This document shows, one piece after another, positions 1-13,620 of a DNA stretch of 64,000 bases. This DNA is from Amia ocellicauda (taxonomy: Eukaryota; Chordata; Actinopteri; Amiiformes; Amiidae). A model generated the notes under the pieces. That model was not told where the DNA came from and did no database searches. It saw nothing but the letters and a program-made list of their open reading frames with translations. The stretch spans positions 22,073,839-22,137,838 of the forward strand of contig NC_089854.1 in NCBI RefSeq assembly GCF_036373705.1, written 5' to 3'. Each line of letters starts with the position of its first letter. Position 1 is the stretch's first letter. The translations under genes were made by a program, and so were the position numbers.

Positions 1-2079
1 CAGCTCGCTAAAGGTGTGAATGAAACTTCCTATGGTGCTGCAGACAAATTAATTAGAATATCCTGCTCAGAATCGACATTATTATAAAGAGTTGTTAACT
101 TCAAAATGCACAATCCTGATCAGCCAAATAACGATTAGTCACCAATTTAACACTAAGGAAACATCCTGTACAAGATTTTTGTATGTGACTCCAAACGGAG
201 GGGAGGAGGGAGTAAACAACATACTAAATCTTGAAAGCTGCTATCTGGGACTGAAATCATCAACAGCTTAAGGATCGAGAATCAAGAGAGAGAGAGGGAA
301 AAAAAAATGTAACAGGTCCAACTAAGCAGATAATTATTTCAATTAGGGAATTGAGAGGTTGAGTGGAAGGGAAAACAAGAGTGAGTGCATCCCGGGAGGA
401 CTGGAGCCATGCCCCCCGCCCGACACTGTTCTTGGCAGGTCTTCACAGGGAAGTGCGGCCAGCTGTTGTGTTGTCGGGCCATGGGGTTGCTCACGCGTTT
501 ATTGTGTGAAGTGTCCTGCTTGTATACTCAAAATTATAACACCGCCGGCCAGGCCTCCGTCTGTAACCGACAGCTCAGAAGAGTGCAAAACTGGCGAGAT
601 CAAGGCCAGGGAACGACATCTTTGTTAAAGCCGAGCTGTACGTCAGTGCAAGCAATCATTAGCAAATTATGCCTTATAACCATAGCAGACTGTGGTATGT
701 GGTGAAGGACGAATAAAACATACCCTCCGATCACGTGTCGGGCTATTTTAAACACAAATTTGTCAGAGAAGGAACTGACTTCAGCATTCAGTGCAAATGT
801 ATGTAGTTTCATGTGAAGCCAATAGTGTTTTAATACTTTAAAAGACTTCAGGTGGTGGTTTTGTGATCCGGCCCCCCGAAGAGACAGACAAACTCTCCCA
901 CAAGACCCCGCTTTGTCTGCTTCACAAGCAAGTTTCAGTACAGCTTTCTAAAATTAATTTCAGCAACTTTTCACAGTAGATAAACATAAAAAATATCAAC
1001 TACATGCATCCTTGCCATCTGGGTCTGAGATTAGAAGGAAGTAAATCACGTCCACTTTTCAAAAACCCTTCCTTAAACCACAGCCCCGTATATGTGATTT
1101 ATGGTATGAAGAGCTAATATCTGAATGCCACTAATTTCACTTCTTCTTTTGTTCCACTCTTCCCCACGCCTGAGAATCACTTCCGCCCCTTCTCTGAGCG
1201 ACAGCACCCCCCCCGGCCCTAGTGATTCAGCATAACCAGCACACGATCAAACAATCATCAAAGGTAAAACAATGCACATTTTCAGAAAAAAAAAACAGGC
1301 CAGGGAACCAATGTTATAAAAACTTTCTCGACAGTACTGATGATTAAGGAAGTCCTCTTCTAATGAGCAAAGGATCATATTCACTGTTAGAGTCCATTAC
1401 ACAGTCAGGTAAGGCAGTAAGCGTGTCATGGTCACCCGCCCACAACGGCCCCTGCCTTCTCATCCTCAGCCAGACTTAACACCCCCCTTGAACCTAGTGT
1501 TCTCCTCCTGAGCAGTGTTTTTACAACTGACTCCATTCTCCTCTTGGGAAGACTGGTTTCCAATGTTATACTTTTTATTTTGTACTCTCTTTTCTCCCAT
1601 GTTGTTCCTGTCTCCTCTCCTCGGCCTGTGACCCTTTGGCCTGTGAGCTGAAGATAAAGGTCTTCCTGTATGAAGAGGGATCCCCAGGGACCCGTGTGCC
1701 AGTGACTCACTCTCACATGAAAGCCACTCCCAGCATGCACTGTGCCGATCACAGCCTTCCACTGTGCTGTTTCAGCACAGAGGACACCGATATTAGCAGG
1801 ATGAATGTAACATGCATATCTAGAGTCTAGATCTTGGCATGCCTGGCGTGCTTGGAAGTATCGTGAGGGTCCGTGTTATAACGGACTTATAACGGACCTA
1901 TAACTTGTAATATTAGTCCTTTTACTCTCCTGTAAGATAGCACTTCACAACATTTTACCTTGCTTCTTGCGTTACTAATACTTGTATTTTTGATGTCCCC
2001 CTTGCTCCCTTTCCCGCACCCCTTGACTGTGACCTAACATCTTGACAGCACTTAGCTTTTACTTTCCAGAATGTATGAC

Positions 2080-2249
2080 CTCACTTACTGTACTTACCTG
2101 TGTACAATGGAAGTTGTAAAATGTATTATACTTTGAATTGCTTTGTATAATGTAAATTTGAATTTGTAACGTTTGATGCCTTGTACTTAACTGTATTCTT
2201 GCACTTTGTATTGCGCTTATGTTGTAAGTCACCCTGGATAAATAATATA

Positions 2250-2282
<33 letters not shown>

Positions 2283-2290
2283 TATAATAA
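2080..2290 (+). mobile_element. 3' end of an L2/CR1-type LINE or a SINE sharing its tail
   Basis: The sequence runs through an AT-rich untranslated stretch into GTAAGTCACCCTGGATAA and then an (AAT)n tail. This matches the conserved 3' tail of fish L2-type LINEs, where a GTAAGT..CTGGATAA block precedes a short repeat. No open reverse-transcriptase frame is seen upstream, so the copy is 5'-truncated. The left boundary is uncertain. Confidence 0.55.
2241..2290. repeat. (AAT)n microsatellite, LINE tail
   Basis: Near-perfect AAT/ATA triplets directly after the LINE-type 3' end. It is probably the element's own simple tail, expanded. Confidence 0.85.
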
Positions 2291-3932
2291 CAACACATGC
2301 TGTGAAATGTGACAGAGAGACAAAAAAGTGATACCTGTACAAAATGCCTCTTAACGCCCTGCCCTATTCGATACCTATTTCATTCCACTGTTGACATCCT
2401 ATCAGCGTTTCACTGTCCGATGTTTCACACAGCTGTGGCAAGTCTCAACATGTGTGTGGCGGTATTTTTGCACTGTATTGTTCAGACACCAAGACACAAG
2501 CCATTATTCTGTGCAGCCACCAGGTGTCATCAAAGCATACGCAAAGAGATGCTGACATTTTCTGTCGACAGCTGTCTGTCTTGTTCAAGAAATAAATGAC
2601 CGCAGAGAGAATCATGCAATGAACCCTGAATTCAGTAAGCACAGAAGCTCAAACTGCTCAGGTTCCCGGTGAATATCTTTAACTTCAGCTATTCTATCTT
2701 GCGATCATCAGCGGGTGTCAATTTCCCCATTAATGCGCCACCTCTAGTTTTCGAGTGAGTGTCAGGAATGTAACTGAGAACTGTTTGGGGCTCCCAACCC
2801 ATGCAGGCCTCCAAACTGGAGTAGCGGACATCTGCCACCAGCACAGAGTGCCAGCCATGCTGGGAATAACAGGAAGCAGGGACATCAGCGGAGCCTCCTC
2901 AACACAAGGAGCTCCTCTCAGCAGCCCCGAGGTCCCTCAGAAGTGACCAAAGGCGCCGTGTCACGGGAGCAGCCCTTACTGAGCATGTGAGCATTCTTGA
3001 GCAGTAAACAAGCAGGGATCCGTGACCTTCTGCCATCCGTGTTGCGCCACTGGCTACTCTTTCAAAAAAAGAAACCGCAGATGTTTAAAGGGATAATTAG
3101 AAGCGCGTGTATGGTTCCTCATCTTGTTCCCCTTTGTCCTGGTCACAGTGCGGGTTTACAATTGCAGCTGCGCGACGGTAGGACATACTGTTAAAAGACA
3201 TGAATGATACGCAGCCGTGATGAACAGCTTCAGTGGAGGGGGGAATGCATCGTGCCCTCACTACGGGCTGACCGCAGCCCCACACTGACCCAAATCTCAG
3301 GGAGGCTCTTCAGATTTAAAAATTGGCGGAGTGGCATCAGTATATTTTAATCAGCACAGAAACACAGACGCACAATGTGATTTAGGCTTTATTAAACTGA
3401 ACCCTGTAGCAGGCAAACTGAACACAGTAGCCGAAAGACTGCTTTTACCGTCTGAAGAGGATATCACCTGACTGTGCCATATTGTTGTCCCATTCCAGAA
3501 GATTTTGAGATCACTTTTTGTTATGCAGTGGTATGGGACGTAAAACCACCACAATGAGTCTCACACAGATTCTAATAACTAAGGATCTTCAGTCCTACAC
3601 ATAAACCACTTCAGCTGCAAAGACACTTAATCTCTTCACCTCCTCTGGGTCCCGCTTCTCCCACTTCCCCCCTCCCTGGTATCACCGATAGTGCAGACAC
3701 CAGGAATGTGAAATGTCTCTCAAAGGCAGCATCCAAAGGACCCGGCGCCAATGACTGCCCTTCCTTTAGATGAGAACCCGGCCTGGTGTCTGTACCCACG
3801 GGACGAGAGATTAATGTGACGGCATGGAGCGGAAACAGCTCTCGCTTCCACGGCCCCTCGCACAGCACAGTCTGCAGACGTCAAACCCTACAGCCTGCTG
3901 GGTAGGAAAACAGAGCTCATGACTGACACAGA

Positions 3933-3935
<3 letters not shown>

Positions 3936-3990
<55 letters not shown>

Positions 3991-3993
3991 AAG
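3936..3993. repeat. (GA)n microsatellite
   Basis: About 58 bp of GA dinucleotides with two AA interruptions near the right end, inside SEPTIN9 intronic DNA. Confidence 0.9.
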
Positions 3994-5884
3994 AGGCAGT
4001 CTGGGGGGATCTTTACCGAGATGGAAAGTTGAGTTAACTTTTTATGGGGCAGCAGGGAAGCTCAGTGTGTGTGGAGACAGCCAGGTACTGACAGCTGTGT
4101 ATCCTGCCATAATGTTGCACAGAATTGCATGTGACAGGAGAAGTCTCCTACGCTGGTTCTGCATGCCATTGCAAAAGCATCCGGGGGTCCTGCGAGCATC
4201 ATCCATGTTCTGATACTGTTTCACACTCGCTCCCTTGGTCCTGCAGCGCACAGAGCTCTTATTGTGGTTGTTGGCAGTCGGCTCACAGGACTGACATCCA
4301 AAACATCCTTAAGGTACAGCAAGTATAGTAATAAACAACCACTACAATCTAGCTACAAGGCCACTACATGTGTGGCACTTGCAGGGAATGTAATTATATA
4401 TGATGATACTATAACCACTGGGTTATGTGCTCTGTAACCCACGGCTTTGTAAAATAAGAAATTTAAAAACAAAACAGTCACCCTTTGTTGTACACAGTGT
4501 ATATAATTCAGATATAACTCCATTAGCAGTGCTATCATTTTAACCTGGAGGTGCATAAAACACAGATATAATTTCTATGTATGTACACATTAATGCTGTA
4601 CCATGTTATTGTACTACTACTGTGGGAACACCTCATTAGGAAAGGTATGTTAAACCACACTTCAAACCACTAAAAAACACTGCAAAGCATGAGAAAACAA
4701 TGTGGGCACCGTGAGAAGGCCCTGCAAATTTGCCTTAGTTCACCTTCAGAAGGCATTGGCTGGTGCAACATGTGAACTTTGGCAGTCGGACTTAAACATC
4801 TCATATGTTCCCAGCGTTCGGGAATTCAAATGTCCGAATAGCAGCAGAGTCTGCCCTGACAGACCCCATCTCTGCGGTGGCCGCCAACACTACCAACACC
4901 CTCCTGCGGGCGCGCCCGGGTCTGAAGTGTCTCCCACAGAGCCAACACAGAAAGAGATGCCAGTCTTACGTTCCCCCGCGCTGACAGAGTCCTGAGCCAG
5001 TGCCACTGTGGGGCTGTGAACGATACAAAAACAACATCGCCGAGAAGAACGGCAGCTGAAGCCACCCCCTCGCCAGCGTTCACAGCTACCAGCCATGTGC
5101 AGCAGATGGCCAGCTTGCTCCTTGCCGCTTGCTGCGGAGGGGTTTATGGAACCCACTAACAACTGCTTCTTTACTATCCTTTGTTGCCTTTGGCTTAACA
5201 GAGGCTGAGTCTATTATACACACAGATGTGCTAAACCACTCCATGACACGGCTCTAGTTTATGCATGGGTTGTGCCCATCCCTAGCTGCACCTCGTGGGT
5301 ACCATGTTCAAATCTGACCAAAGTAGGGTAACAAAGCACGTACAGAGAACACTGCACTATCGCTCTCTTCCCAAGTTTACAGGATCGTGCCGAATATTTC
5401 CAAGAGGGGCGGCCTCAAGTCCAGTGCCCCATGACGTCCTCCTCCTCAGAGCTCACTGCGCCTCGCCACAAACCCGTCTGCAGTTACACAAACTTAAAGG
5501 CACCACTTGAGATGGCAGACCCCACAAGCCCACGGTTATTTATTTATAGGACACAGCCATGCATTTTGGATTAGGGGCGCTCTCTGGGGGCTGGCTGCAT
5601 AATCACTTTCCCAAACAGCATCTGGAGAAAGCTCCCAGAAATAGCAGAGCGAAGCTTCGCAGCGACCATGTTGGAAAGCTCCGCGTGGGTCCAAAAAAGC
5701 TCAGAACAAACAAAACTGAACTGAAAACATAAAATAAACAATAGACAGACACGGGCCTAGGGAAAAAAAACACAGAGCTGCTTTCTCATGTCATGTAAAT
5801 GTTGGGCCAGGAAGATGCACCTGAGGGAAGGCTAATGAATGAAATACAATTCTTGGCACCGGCTCACAACATCTTGCCAATTAC

Positions 5885-5913
5885 TCCCCCCCCCCACACA
5901 CACACACACACAA
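5885..5913. repeat. C run followed by (CA)n
   Basis: About eleven C residues run directly into a short perfect CA dinucleotide tract. Confidence 0.85.
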
Positions 5914-6003
5914 CCCCTCCCTCCAGTCAAACCTCACACACCGCTCTCCAGACGCCAGGCAGGACCTGACTTCAACCGCTCCCTTCGCACCTTTTAACAC
6001 TCT

Positions 6004-6017
6004 GTTTACATGGCAAC
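6004..6017. promoter_or_regulatory. RFX/X-box-like palindrome
   Basis: GTTTACATGGCAAC matches the bipartite RFX consensus GTTGCC-AT-GGCAAC in its right half and departs from it at two bases in the left half. It lies in SEPTIN9 intron sequence. It is a motif match only and a single site can arise by chance. Confidence 0.25.
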
Positions 6018-7863
6018 CGGATGAGAAACACATGGGAAACAGCTTGTACCTCCTGGAAAGAGAACGGCTGAGAGACACAATAAAACACCAGGTGGTGCCG
6101 TTACAACATTCCCCCCCATGCCATTGTGTGCCAGCTTTCTGTTTTCTGCCATGCTCAGGCCAAGGATCTGATCAGCACTGGGATAGCACAGGGATTTAAT
6201 GGACATACTATGTGTTCATCCAGAGATTCCAGTCACTGGGTTTGTTTTTAATATATTTTAAAAATCATTACAAGCACATTATACTTTAGAAAAAAAATAG
6301 TTTCAAAGAGTCACTATATTAATAAATACCATTCAAAGCCTTTGAATCAGAAAGACTCTATCAAAAGTGCTTAAGCGTCACGCCTCTTCATTTCTTCCTC
6401 ATAAAGACATCACGTGCCAGTCTTGTGGAGAGACTTCAACAGCACAGCCCCACCGTGCAACTGCTGGGGCAGGAAGGAAGCAGTGTGATGTTTGAGTGGT
6501 ATCAGGGTGTGCGTACGGATCCACAGAGCAGCGCCATGCCATTCCCACGTGGCCCCCGGTTCCGCAGAGTCCTGGCAGCCGGGGGGATCTACCTGCTACT
6601 CCCTCGGACAAGAATAGTGGCAGCGAAACTAAGCTTTCCTTGCCAAAGGTGGGGCTATCAAGAACTCCGCACCCCAGTTTCCTGCAAAGTGAAAAAGCTG
6701 TTTCTGGAGGGCTTTCATCTGCTGAGAAATAATATTTTTAAAAATCAGTGTAGAACAAAATTATATATATATTAAAAATGGCTGCAATGCATGAGTCAAA
6801 GAGGAAATCCCCTAAATCACATAAATGGAAAATGGATAGCAACCTAATTTCTGACACCGCACCAGAATTTGAGAGTCTGAGAGCAGCTCTGCTGGGCCCC
6901 ACACACATCACGCAGAAGTGCACTTAGGAGAGCTAATTCACTTGCTTCAGGCGGCATGCTGTATTTACAGCAGATGAAAAGTCGGTGTGATGTTTCTAGC
7001 ACAGAGCGGATAAACGTGTCGGGCTTAGCAACGCAGGAAAACACTGATTTTGAGTTTTACATGGAACATAAGGTGAACTTTAATGGATCCTGTGAGTCAC
7101 TGGAGAATCCCCTTCCCTGATCTCCTGCCAGGCCTTTTCCAGCAACAGATGTTTCATCTCTCCGTTCATTTCCATCTGAGCCACAGTGGCTTGTCATCAC
7201 AACACGCTGCCCTGTTGCTTAGATGGACCGGTCACATATATACAACTACTGATTGGAAGGGAGGAGTTCTGGAGGACTTTCAGAACCAAATGGATTTCAT
7301 CTTCTGGTGTTGACTGACAAGCACAATGTTCCCTGTTTTACTGCTCAAGTGACTTGGCGGCGCTGCCATTGGCCAGGGTATATTTCAGTAAACAAGGAAA
7401 GCTATGCTGTTTAGTGTTCATATGACCGAGAGGGGACCAAACATGACACACAGTCCATTGCCATTTAATTTCCACCTTTGGAACCCAGTGTCACCGTTTT
7501 GGGGTGCAAGCTTTGCATTTTAGTTTTAGTTTTGTTGTTTCCAGGGGAAGCTGTGAGCCAGCGGACTGACTTGCAGGGGCGATGTACAAACCTCCTCCAC
7601 AGCTCTCCTGTCAGTTGCATCCCCAGGTACGCGATGTAGATGATGCGAATATATAATTGCATCACTTCTCCCAGTCGTGTACTGACAGCAGACAGAGGTA
7701 CGGTTTACTGGCTTGGCGTGTTCTTGCCATGTCTGAATCTTATATGAAGTCAGCCAAGACGCAGCGGCCATCATTCTGCAAGATGACAGGCCAGGACGCA
7801 GATAGATCTAGCAGAGATGCGGCTCTGTTTCTTGTTTGTCCCATGTTCTCGAATTGAGATCTA

Positions 7864-7877
7864 GTGGCCATGGAAAC
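7864..7877. promoter_or_regulatory. Second RFX/X-box-like palindrome
   Basis: GTGGCCATGGAAAC fits the RFX two-half-site layout with one mismatch in each half. It lies about 1.9 kb from the similar site at 6004-6017. There is no evidence of function beyond the motif. Confidence 0.25.
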
Positions 7878-10521
7878 GCACTCACAAACAAGAAGCCAGG
7901 AAGTTCTAACGAGACGCAGCGCTGCCCACGGTTTCCCCTGTACACGGGCTGCGTCTGAGCCCGAAACCTCCGACTTCAAGATCTCTGGGTCTGGAGACAG
8001 AAATCGTTCATCGCAAAGGCAGATAAAATCCCACAGCATCTTCGCAGGAGTCTGAAAAATCCTGTTACAGGATATCTCTCTAAGATACATTTATTGGAAT
8101 ACCTGCTGGAAAAGAAAGGGGAAAAAATAAAAAAGCAGGGCTGCATTTGAAGACCTGCAGGTCAACACTGCCACTGAGTGGTGTTGCGTTGCACTGCAAC
8201 TTTCTAAGCTTGGGATCTGGAGGCAATTACCTGTTTTATTTTGTCATCATTTTCTTTTGCTCCTCAGTTTGTCGGTTTGATTCAATCTGGATGTTAAACC
8301 CAATCGCAAGCCCTTCCCACCGTCTGCTCAATGAGTATTAACGCTATTTTAATGAAGTGAAGTTAAACTATCAGAGTTTAGGAGTCAGGGAATGAGTCAG
8401 CTCATGATTACAAGTTGGCTATACATACCTCATGTGGAAGGAATGGCTTTTTACTAGTCATTGTCTGTGTGACAAGAAGAAAGATGCGGTGAGCTATGCT
8501 TTCATGCTGAGGGGGTTTCTTGTTTGGCTTGGCTCAAAGCAGCACCTTGTGGTGGATTTACAGAACCAGATTCAAAGGCCCATTAGTATTATTCTCCGAG
8601 AGTTACACGTGATATGGATTATGTGAACATCTCAGAGGGACAGCCACTTGTAAAACACGTCCTCCCTCAGACGCAAAGCAGAAATTATTTATGATACAAA
8701 TGTTAGATTTATGTAGTTTATCGAGTATGCTGTCTGTGCAGTTTTGTGTACAATAACAACCCAAAGAAAAGTAGAAACAGTTTACATGTATGTTCACCCT
8801 TTTCCTACATTTTCTACTGAGGTAATAGAATGCCTCCAAAATAATGAACACTCCAAAAAAATAAAATAAAGGCAAGGTGGAGTGGGACTGTGTCTGATGG
8901 TAGGAGGACAACGTAGACTAACTCAGTAGCACAACTGTGCAAAAGCCTGGCTCTCTTGTCACAAGGGACAGCTGAGAATGTGTCTCAGTAACCGGAAGAC
9001 CCACACACTCCAGAGCGTGGAGATTAATACCACACATTTCTTTTTCTTTTTTCCCAGTCGCATTTCTGACATTCCCTCTACCCCCCCGCCAGCCATTTTC
9101 CCTGTCCAGTCTCTGTCCAACCGAGTCTCAATCTCTTAATTGATCCAACACTTTGTTTGGTGAACTTTAATCTGTGATACTGTCAAACTGTCCCCATTAT
9201 GCTAAATCCTTCTTGTGAGCCTAGAAATGACAGCTGCTTTGTTGAATGTGAGTCACTTCAGACTAAGGTTAAACTAAAACAACAAACCTAAAAATGCACA
9301 CAATCATCCAATCTTCACCAATTCAATCTCATGAAGACTACATGGGAATGTATCCAGTCTGGGCCCCAGCCTGTAGGAGCAGACTTCCTACAGGACACGA
9401 TAATTATCCTGATGCCAAGAAACTCCTGGGCCAATCACTGCATCCACATCCAACACAAGCTGCACAGACGCTAGTGGACGCTGGAGACGACTACACCTGA
9501 GACACCTGGAGACTTTTCACTGTGTGATGCTGCTCTCTGCTGGTGGACACACATTGTGTTTGAGATCTGCCTGACACTACACCTCACACACAAAACAATC
9601 AATGTGGATGTGCCCGGTTTGACAGGGCGTGACCTACCATTGATTTAGGTCAGTAAAAGCATGCTTTGCCACTGTATAAAAGCGTACCCAAGCCTGTGAA
9701 TGCAATTATCTGGAAGGCACTCCCTCATAAACACATCAGCAATTAATAATACCCAACTGTACTATACACTTGCAATGGTGCACAGAGACAAATTCACCAG
9801 GCATGTGAACTATGTGACAGCTATTGCGTTAAACCTTTTGTTCAGCACAAAAACACACACTGAGACAGAAAACAGCGCAGTACATAAATATCACTTCAAA
9901 CTCTTCTATTTTACAGCTTAAAACTGTTTAGTCACCATTACTTCAGTTTGCACTGACACAAGGAAGCAAATGTGTAACATATGTGCAAATACCCTTCTTT
10001 CCTGTCCACTCAAGTCTTTTTTTTCTCTCCACATAATGCAGAAGTTACGAGTCAAGCAAAAAGAAAAAAGGAAAGAAACAAACAGCACTATAGAGTACAA
10101 CGCAGACACTGCCAGCACCCGACTGAAGTATGTGAATCCTCGCCAGTGTGAAACACCAGTATGAGAGAGCCGTGAAATCCCAGTTAGCTGCCTCGGCTGT
10201 TCGCAGGCAGCCCGCCAGACAGGGCGCGCAAAGCCGGGTGTCTGCCTGCACACCGCAGCCAAAACACATCCTCAGCGACTGAGCGCTGGTCTGAGATGCA
10301 GGCAGTGCTCAGCTCTCTGCCCAGTGCAAATTACTGAGGAGCAAAAAAAACAAAGCCTTAACCATGAAAAAGCAACACCACAACTGAGAAAGTAGATGTA
10401 AGTAGATACACAACCTACCTGCTATTTTGTCTCCCTCCATAACTGGATCACACCCTTAAGTAGCCACATGTAATGTCTGTCTTTTTTTTCCTCTTTTTTT
10501 TTTTTTTGGAGACTTCCCCTT

Positions 10522-10560
<39 letters not shown>

Positions 10561-10610
10561 TTCCTCTCTCTCTCACTTGCTCTCTCTCTCTTTCTCTCTC
10601 GTCCCCTCTC
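10522..10610. repeat. (CT)n-rich microsatellite after poly-T runs
   Basis: Interrupted CT dinucleotides of about 90 bp, preceded by two long T runs. The minus-strand frames rich in Arg, Glu and Ser that cross it are products of this tract and not genes. Confidence 0.9.
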
Positions 10611-13090
10611 CCTCCTCCGTCTAATTCCTTCAATCTGTTGCGATAATGAATGCATCCAAAATTACCGCATTGCCATGTGCTGATCATATGGAGTTTCTGC
10701 CTGTTTTTTTTCTCTCTTTCTTTTCTGCCTTTGACACTGAAGCGGCATTGTGTCTTTGAAATGGAAACCGAGGCCATGTGACTCGAACTCCCCAGCCCAA
10801 AATAACCCACTCCACTCCTTGCCAGAGGGCTAAGAAAACTCAAGAGTTCTCCTGTTCGAATACCCAACTAGCCTCTCAATTTGACAAGCTCGGGGGCGTC
10901 CCGGTACTTGGAACAACAGCACCGAGCCAAAGGTACTTAATTCATGTGAGACAACTATCACCCAGACTTTTAATTCACTTGGAAAACAGGTTGAAATCAG
11001 GCAGTTTTTTATAACAAGGCACTAAGAAATGTAGGAAATCTAATTTAGGAATGTCCGCTGCTCTTAAGTCCTAAATGAATCACTGTAACCGAACAGCACA
11101 GTGCAGAATTGAGGGAGTGTAAAAGTACAAAGAGACAAAGATAGAGAGCGTTGGTGTTTGTTCATTTGTGTTATTCGTGTGAAAGGCAACACACACCAAG
11201 CCTTAGAATTTCCTTCATACTTCACCCGGGTTAAAGGTCACATAACAAGCCCTCTGACCTGAGACACATCCTCTAAGTAAAGCTTACAAAAGTGACCTTC
11301 GATGTCCAATTAGTGTGAGAAACAATACCCGTCCCATGTGCCACTCGGACCACACAATTTTTGTACATTTTCACTTCTGCTGAAAAAGGTTTTCACACCA
11401 CAATCAAAATCAATGGCTTTCTCTCCCTGCCAAGCCCTGGACAAATATAATACTATAGTCGTCTTTACCAAAGGGTGCTGCTAGAGTAAGACATGGGTCC
11501 TGGAAAAGGGTGCATGCTGTGATGTGTGTTGGGCACAAATCCAAATAATCAATGACTTGATGCCTCCTGTATCACATTACTCAGGCTCTCCACAAATGCA
11601 TCTTTTACCAAGATGTTTCTCTTGGTCAGGAATGAAACACAAACAACACTAATAAGACCAACACCGTGGAACATGTTTTGAACAGGCACGGACAAACGTC
11701 TCTGCCACTCTGATGATTAATAAAATCAAATAATGTAAACTCTTCAGGAAATTTCTGCCCTGCGTGTTTTGTGTGTGTGTGGCTGTTTTTATGGAGCAGT
11801 GACACTTGAACAACCTTACAAATTGAAATCTTTAAAAATCAAGGAAAAATGCATGAAAGGGAAAAAAAAAAACGGTACCAGAGTGTGATGTATTCAAACT
11901 GACAACGAACAAATGGTTCATTTTAAAACACATGATACGGATAGCCAGAGCCTCAACCCGGAGTGAGTGTGTTTATTTTAACGCAGCACAGTGTGCGGGT
12001 GTGTGTATGTATTCCTGCTCTTCTCTTGGATCAAGTAAGTGTCCACATATAGCTCTCTGTCCATATCTGACACAGGGCTGCAATTACTGGGCTCGCTATG
12101 AGCTTGTTTTCTCTACTCTGCGGTGCGTCGGATTCCTGTGGCGCGTCACAGACAGCTCCGCCGAACACAGAAGCAGTGATCTCGCATCTTCTCCTGACTT
12201 TGAGCAAACACACCCGGGGCGGTCTATAAAACTCAGAACAAAAGCCCCTACTATTAAAATCCACGTGAGGGCTGAGCGCAGAGAACCACTCAACTGCACA
12301 AACACTTTGCGATGTCACACTACAAGCCATCTCATCCTTTTCTTTTCTTTTTTTCTTTTTCCAAATTGGCTCCAGGATTCAATTCCCGTTGGAGAGTGGG
12401 CAGGAACTAGGAGGTCGGACCTCAAGCCGCCAAAGTGTCGGCCCTACGGGGTTGGAAAATCTGGCTACTCGGTTGGCATTACTTGGGCTGAAACATCTAT
12501 AGCGGCACAACAACTCAAACAAGCATAGCTCTGGTGACAGAAGACTAACTTGTCCATCAAGATTTCAACCAGCCCCAACGCTAGGTCTACTTATAGACTT
12601 ATGAATCTGACTTGGCTCCCCAATGTACCACCAACTAAAGCCATTAATCAAAAGCCAACTCTTTACTTTCTGGCTAGGAATACAACCTCAGTGGGCACAA
12701 AGACCAAATCTGTCATCTTTCCAAGACTGCTTCCCTCCTTTTGTGTCAGTTATAAAAGAAAGAGCCATCGCATCTCCATTGCATTCCTACGAGGGCGGCT
12801 GCACACCCTTCGTGTCGGGCATCTCACGCCCGTCCTCCCCTCACACAGGCAGACATTCCACAGAAGGTGTGTGGGAGAGACAGCAGGATTACCTCAGGCT
12901 TTTATCAGCATGGAGTCGGCCTCATTCATACCTCTCAACACCTCTGCCCAACCTGCCTGCCCCATCGGGCACCTCTCTCTCAGCTCTCCCCTGCCTGAGA
13001 ACAGGACCTGGGAACAGAAAGGCCCTTTGCGTAGCCAGATTCCAGGAACGTGAGAGAACAGCCCATAAGCGTTACTGGACACCAGAACAG

Positions 13091-13149
13091 ATACACACGC
13101 TGTACTTCTCATTAGTTGTGTTATACAGACTTAATAACTGACGTGCATA
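13091..13149 (+). repeat. Left copy of a ~58-bp diverged direct repeat
   Basis: It begins ATACACACGCTGTAC and ends in a CAGACTTAATAACT block. A similar sequence in the same orientation lies at 13563-13620. The two flank a foldback element at 13227-13502 at similar distances (77 and 60 bp). Confidence 0.6.
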
Positions 13150-13226
13150 CCAGAGAAGATAAAGAAAGGGGTACTTTTCATGTACAGCAGTCATATGGGA
13201 GATCATTTCCTTGTATGCCCTGCTTT

Positions 13227-13502
13227 CTTAATTACAGAAATTGGGGTTCATGTCAAGATTTAACTGTGCAAGAATAATTATGGATTTTCACAGATCTTAT
13301 TTTTGACACTGCCAAAGAAGAACACGAGTAAACTTTGATTCTGTGTAGCCTGCAATTTGTCTGTTTGACGCTATGTAGCCTAGAATTTGTCTGTTTGACT
13401 CTATTACCATCACAGTTAAAAAAGACAAATTGTAGGCTACACAGAGTCAAACTTTCACGTGTTCTTTTTCAAAAATAAGATCCGTGAATATCCGTAATTA
13501 AG
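13227..13502. mobile_element. Foldback/MITE-like inverted repeat (~276 bp)
   Basis: The left arm begins CTTAATTAC and the right arm ends with its complement GTAATTAAG. Matching internal blocks in opposite orientation are CACAGATCTTATTTTTGA, GAACACG, and TCTGTGTAGCCTGCAATTTG against its near-complement. The centre holds an extra copy of the TAGCC..AATTTGTCTGTTTGA unit. It has no coding capacity, so it resembles a non-autonomous foldback element. The family is not recognised. Confidence 0.6.
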
Positions 13503-13562
13503 ATGCGGCGCTTAAGGCGAACCGAAAACATGTGAGCTCCAAATGAAAGTATTGTTGAAATG

Positions 13563-13620
13563 ATACACACTGTACATTGCATCAGTTGTGTGTGATACAG
13601 ACATAATAACTAATGTAGAA
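13563..13620 (+). repeat. Right copy of the ~58-bp diverged direct repeat
   Basis: It begins ATACACACTGTACATTGC and contains CAGACATAATAACTAATG. It pairs with 13091-13149 across the foldback element, which suggests that a larger composite element or a local duplication surrounds the hairpin. Confidence 0.6.

Noticed and set aside
1870-1915. TAACGGAC units with short inverted symmetry
   Set aside because: Only a few copies of 8 bp; not enough to define a repeat family or a regulatory site.
10422-10867. Minus-strand frames very rich in Arg, Glu and Ser
   Set aside because: They are translations of the (CT)n microsatellite and poly-T runs.
12550-13141. Two overlapping plus-strand open frames of 167 and 172 codons
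   Set aside because: They overlap in different frames, match no family I know, have no supporting splice or promoter signals and lie in SEPTIN9 intron DNA.
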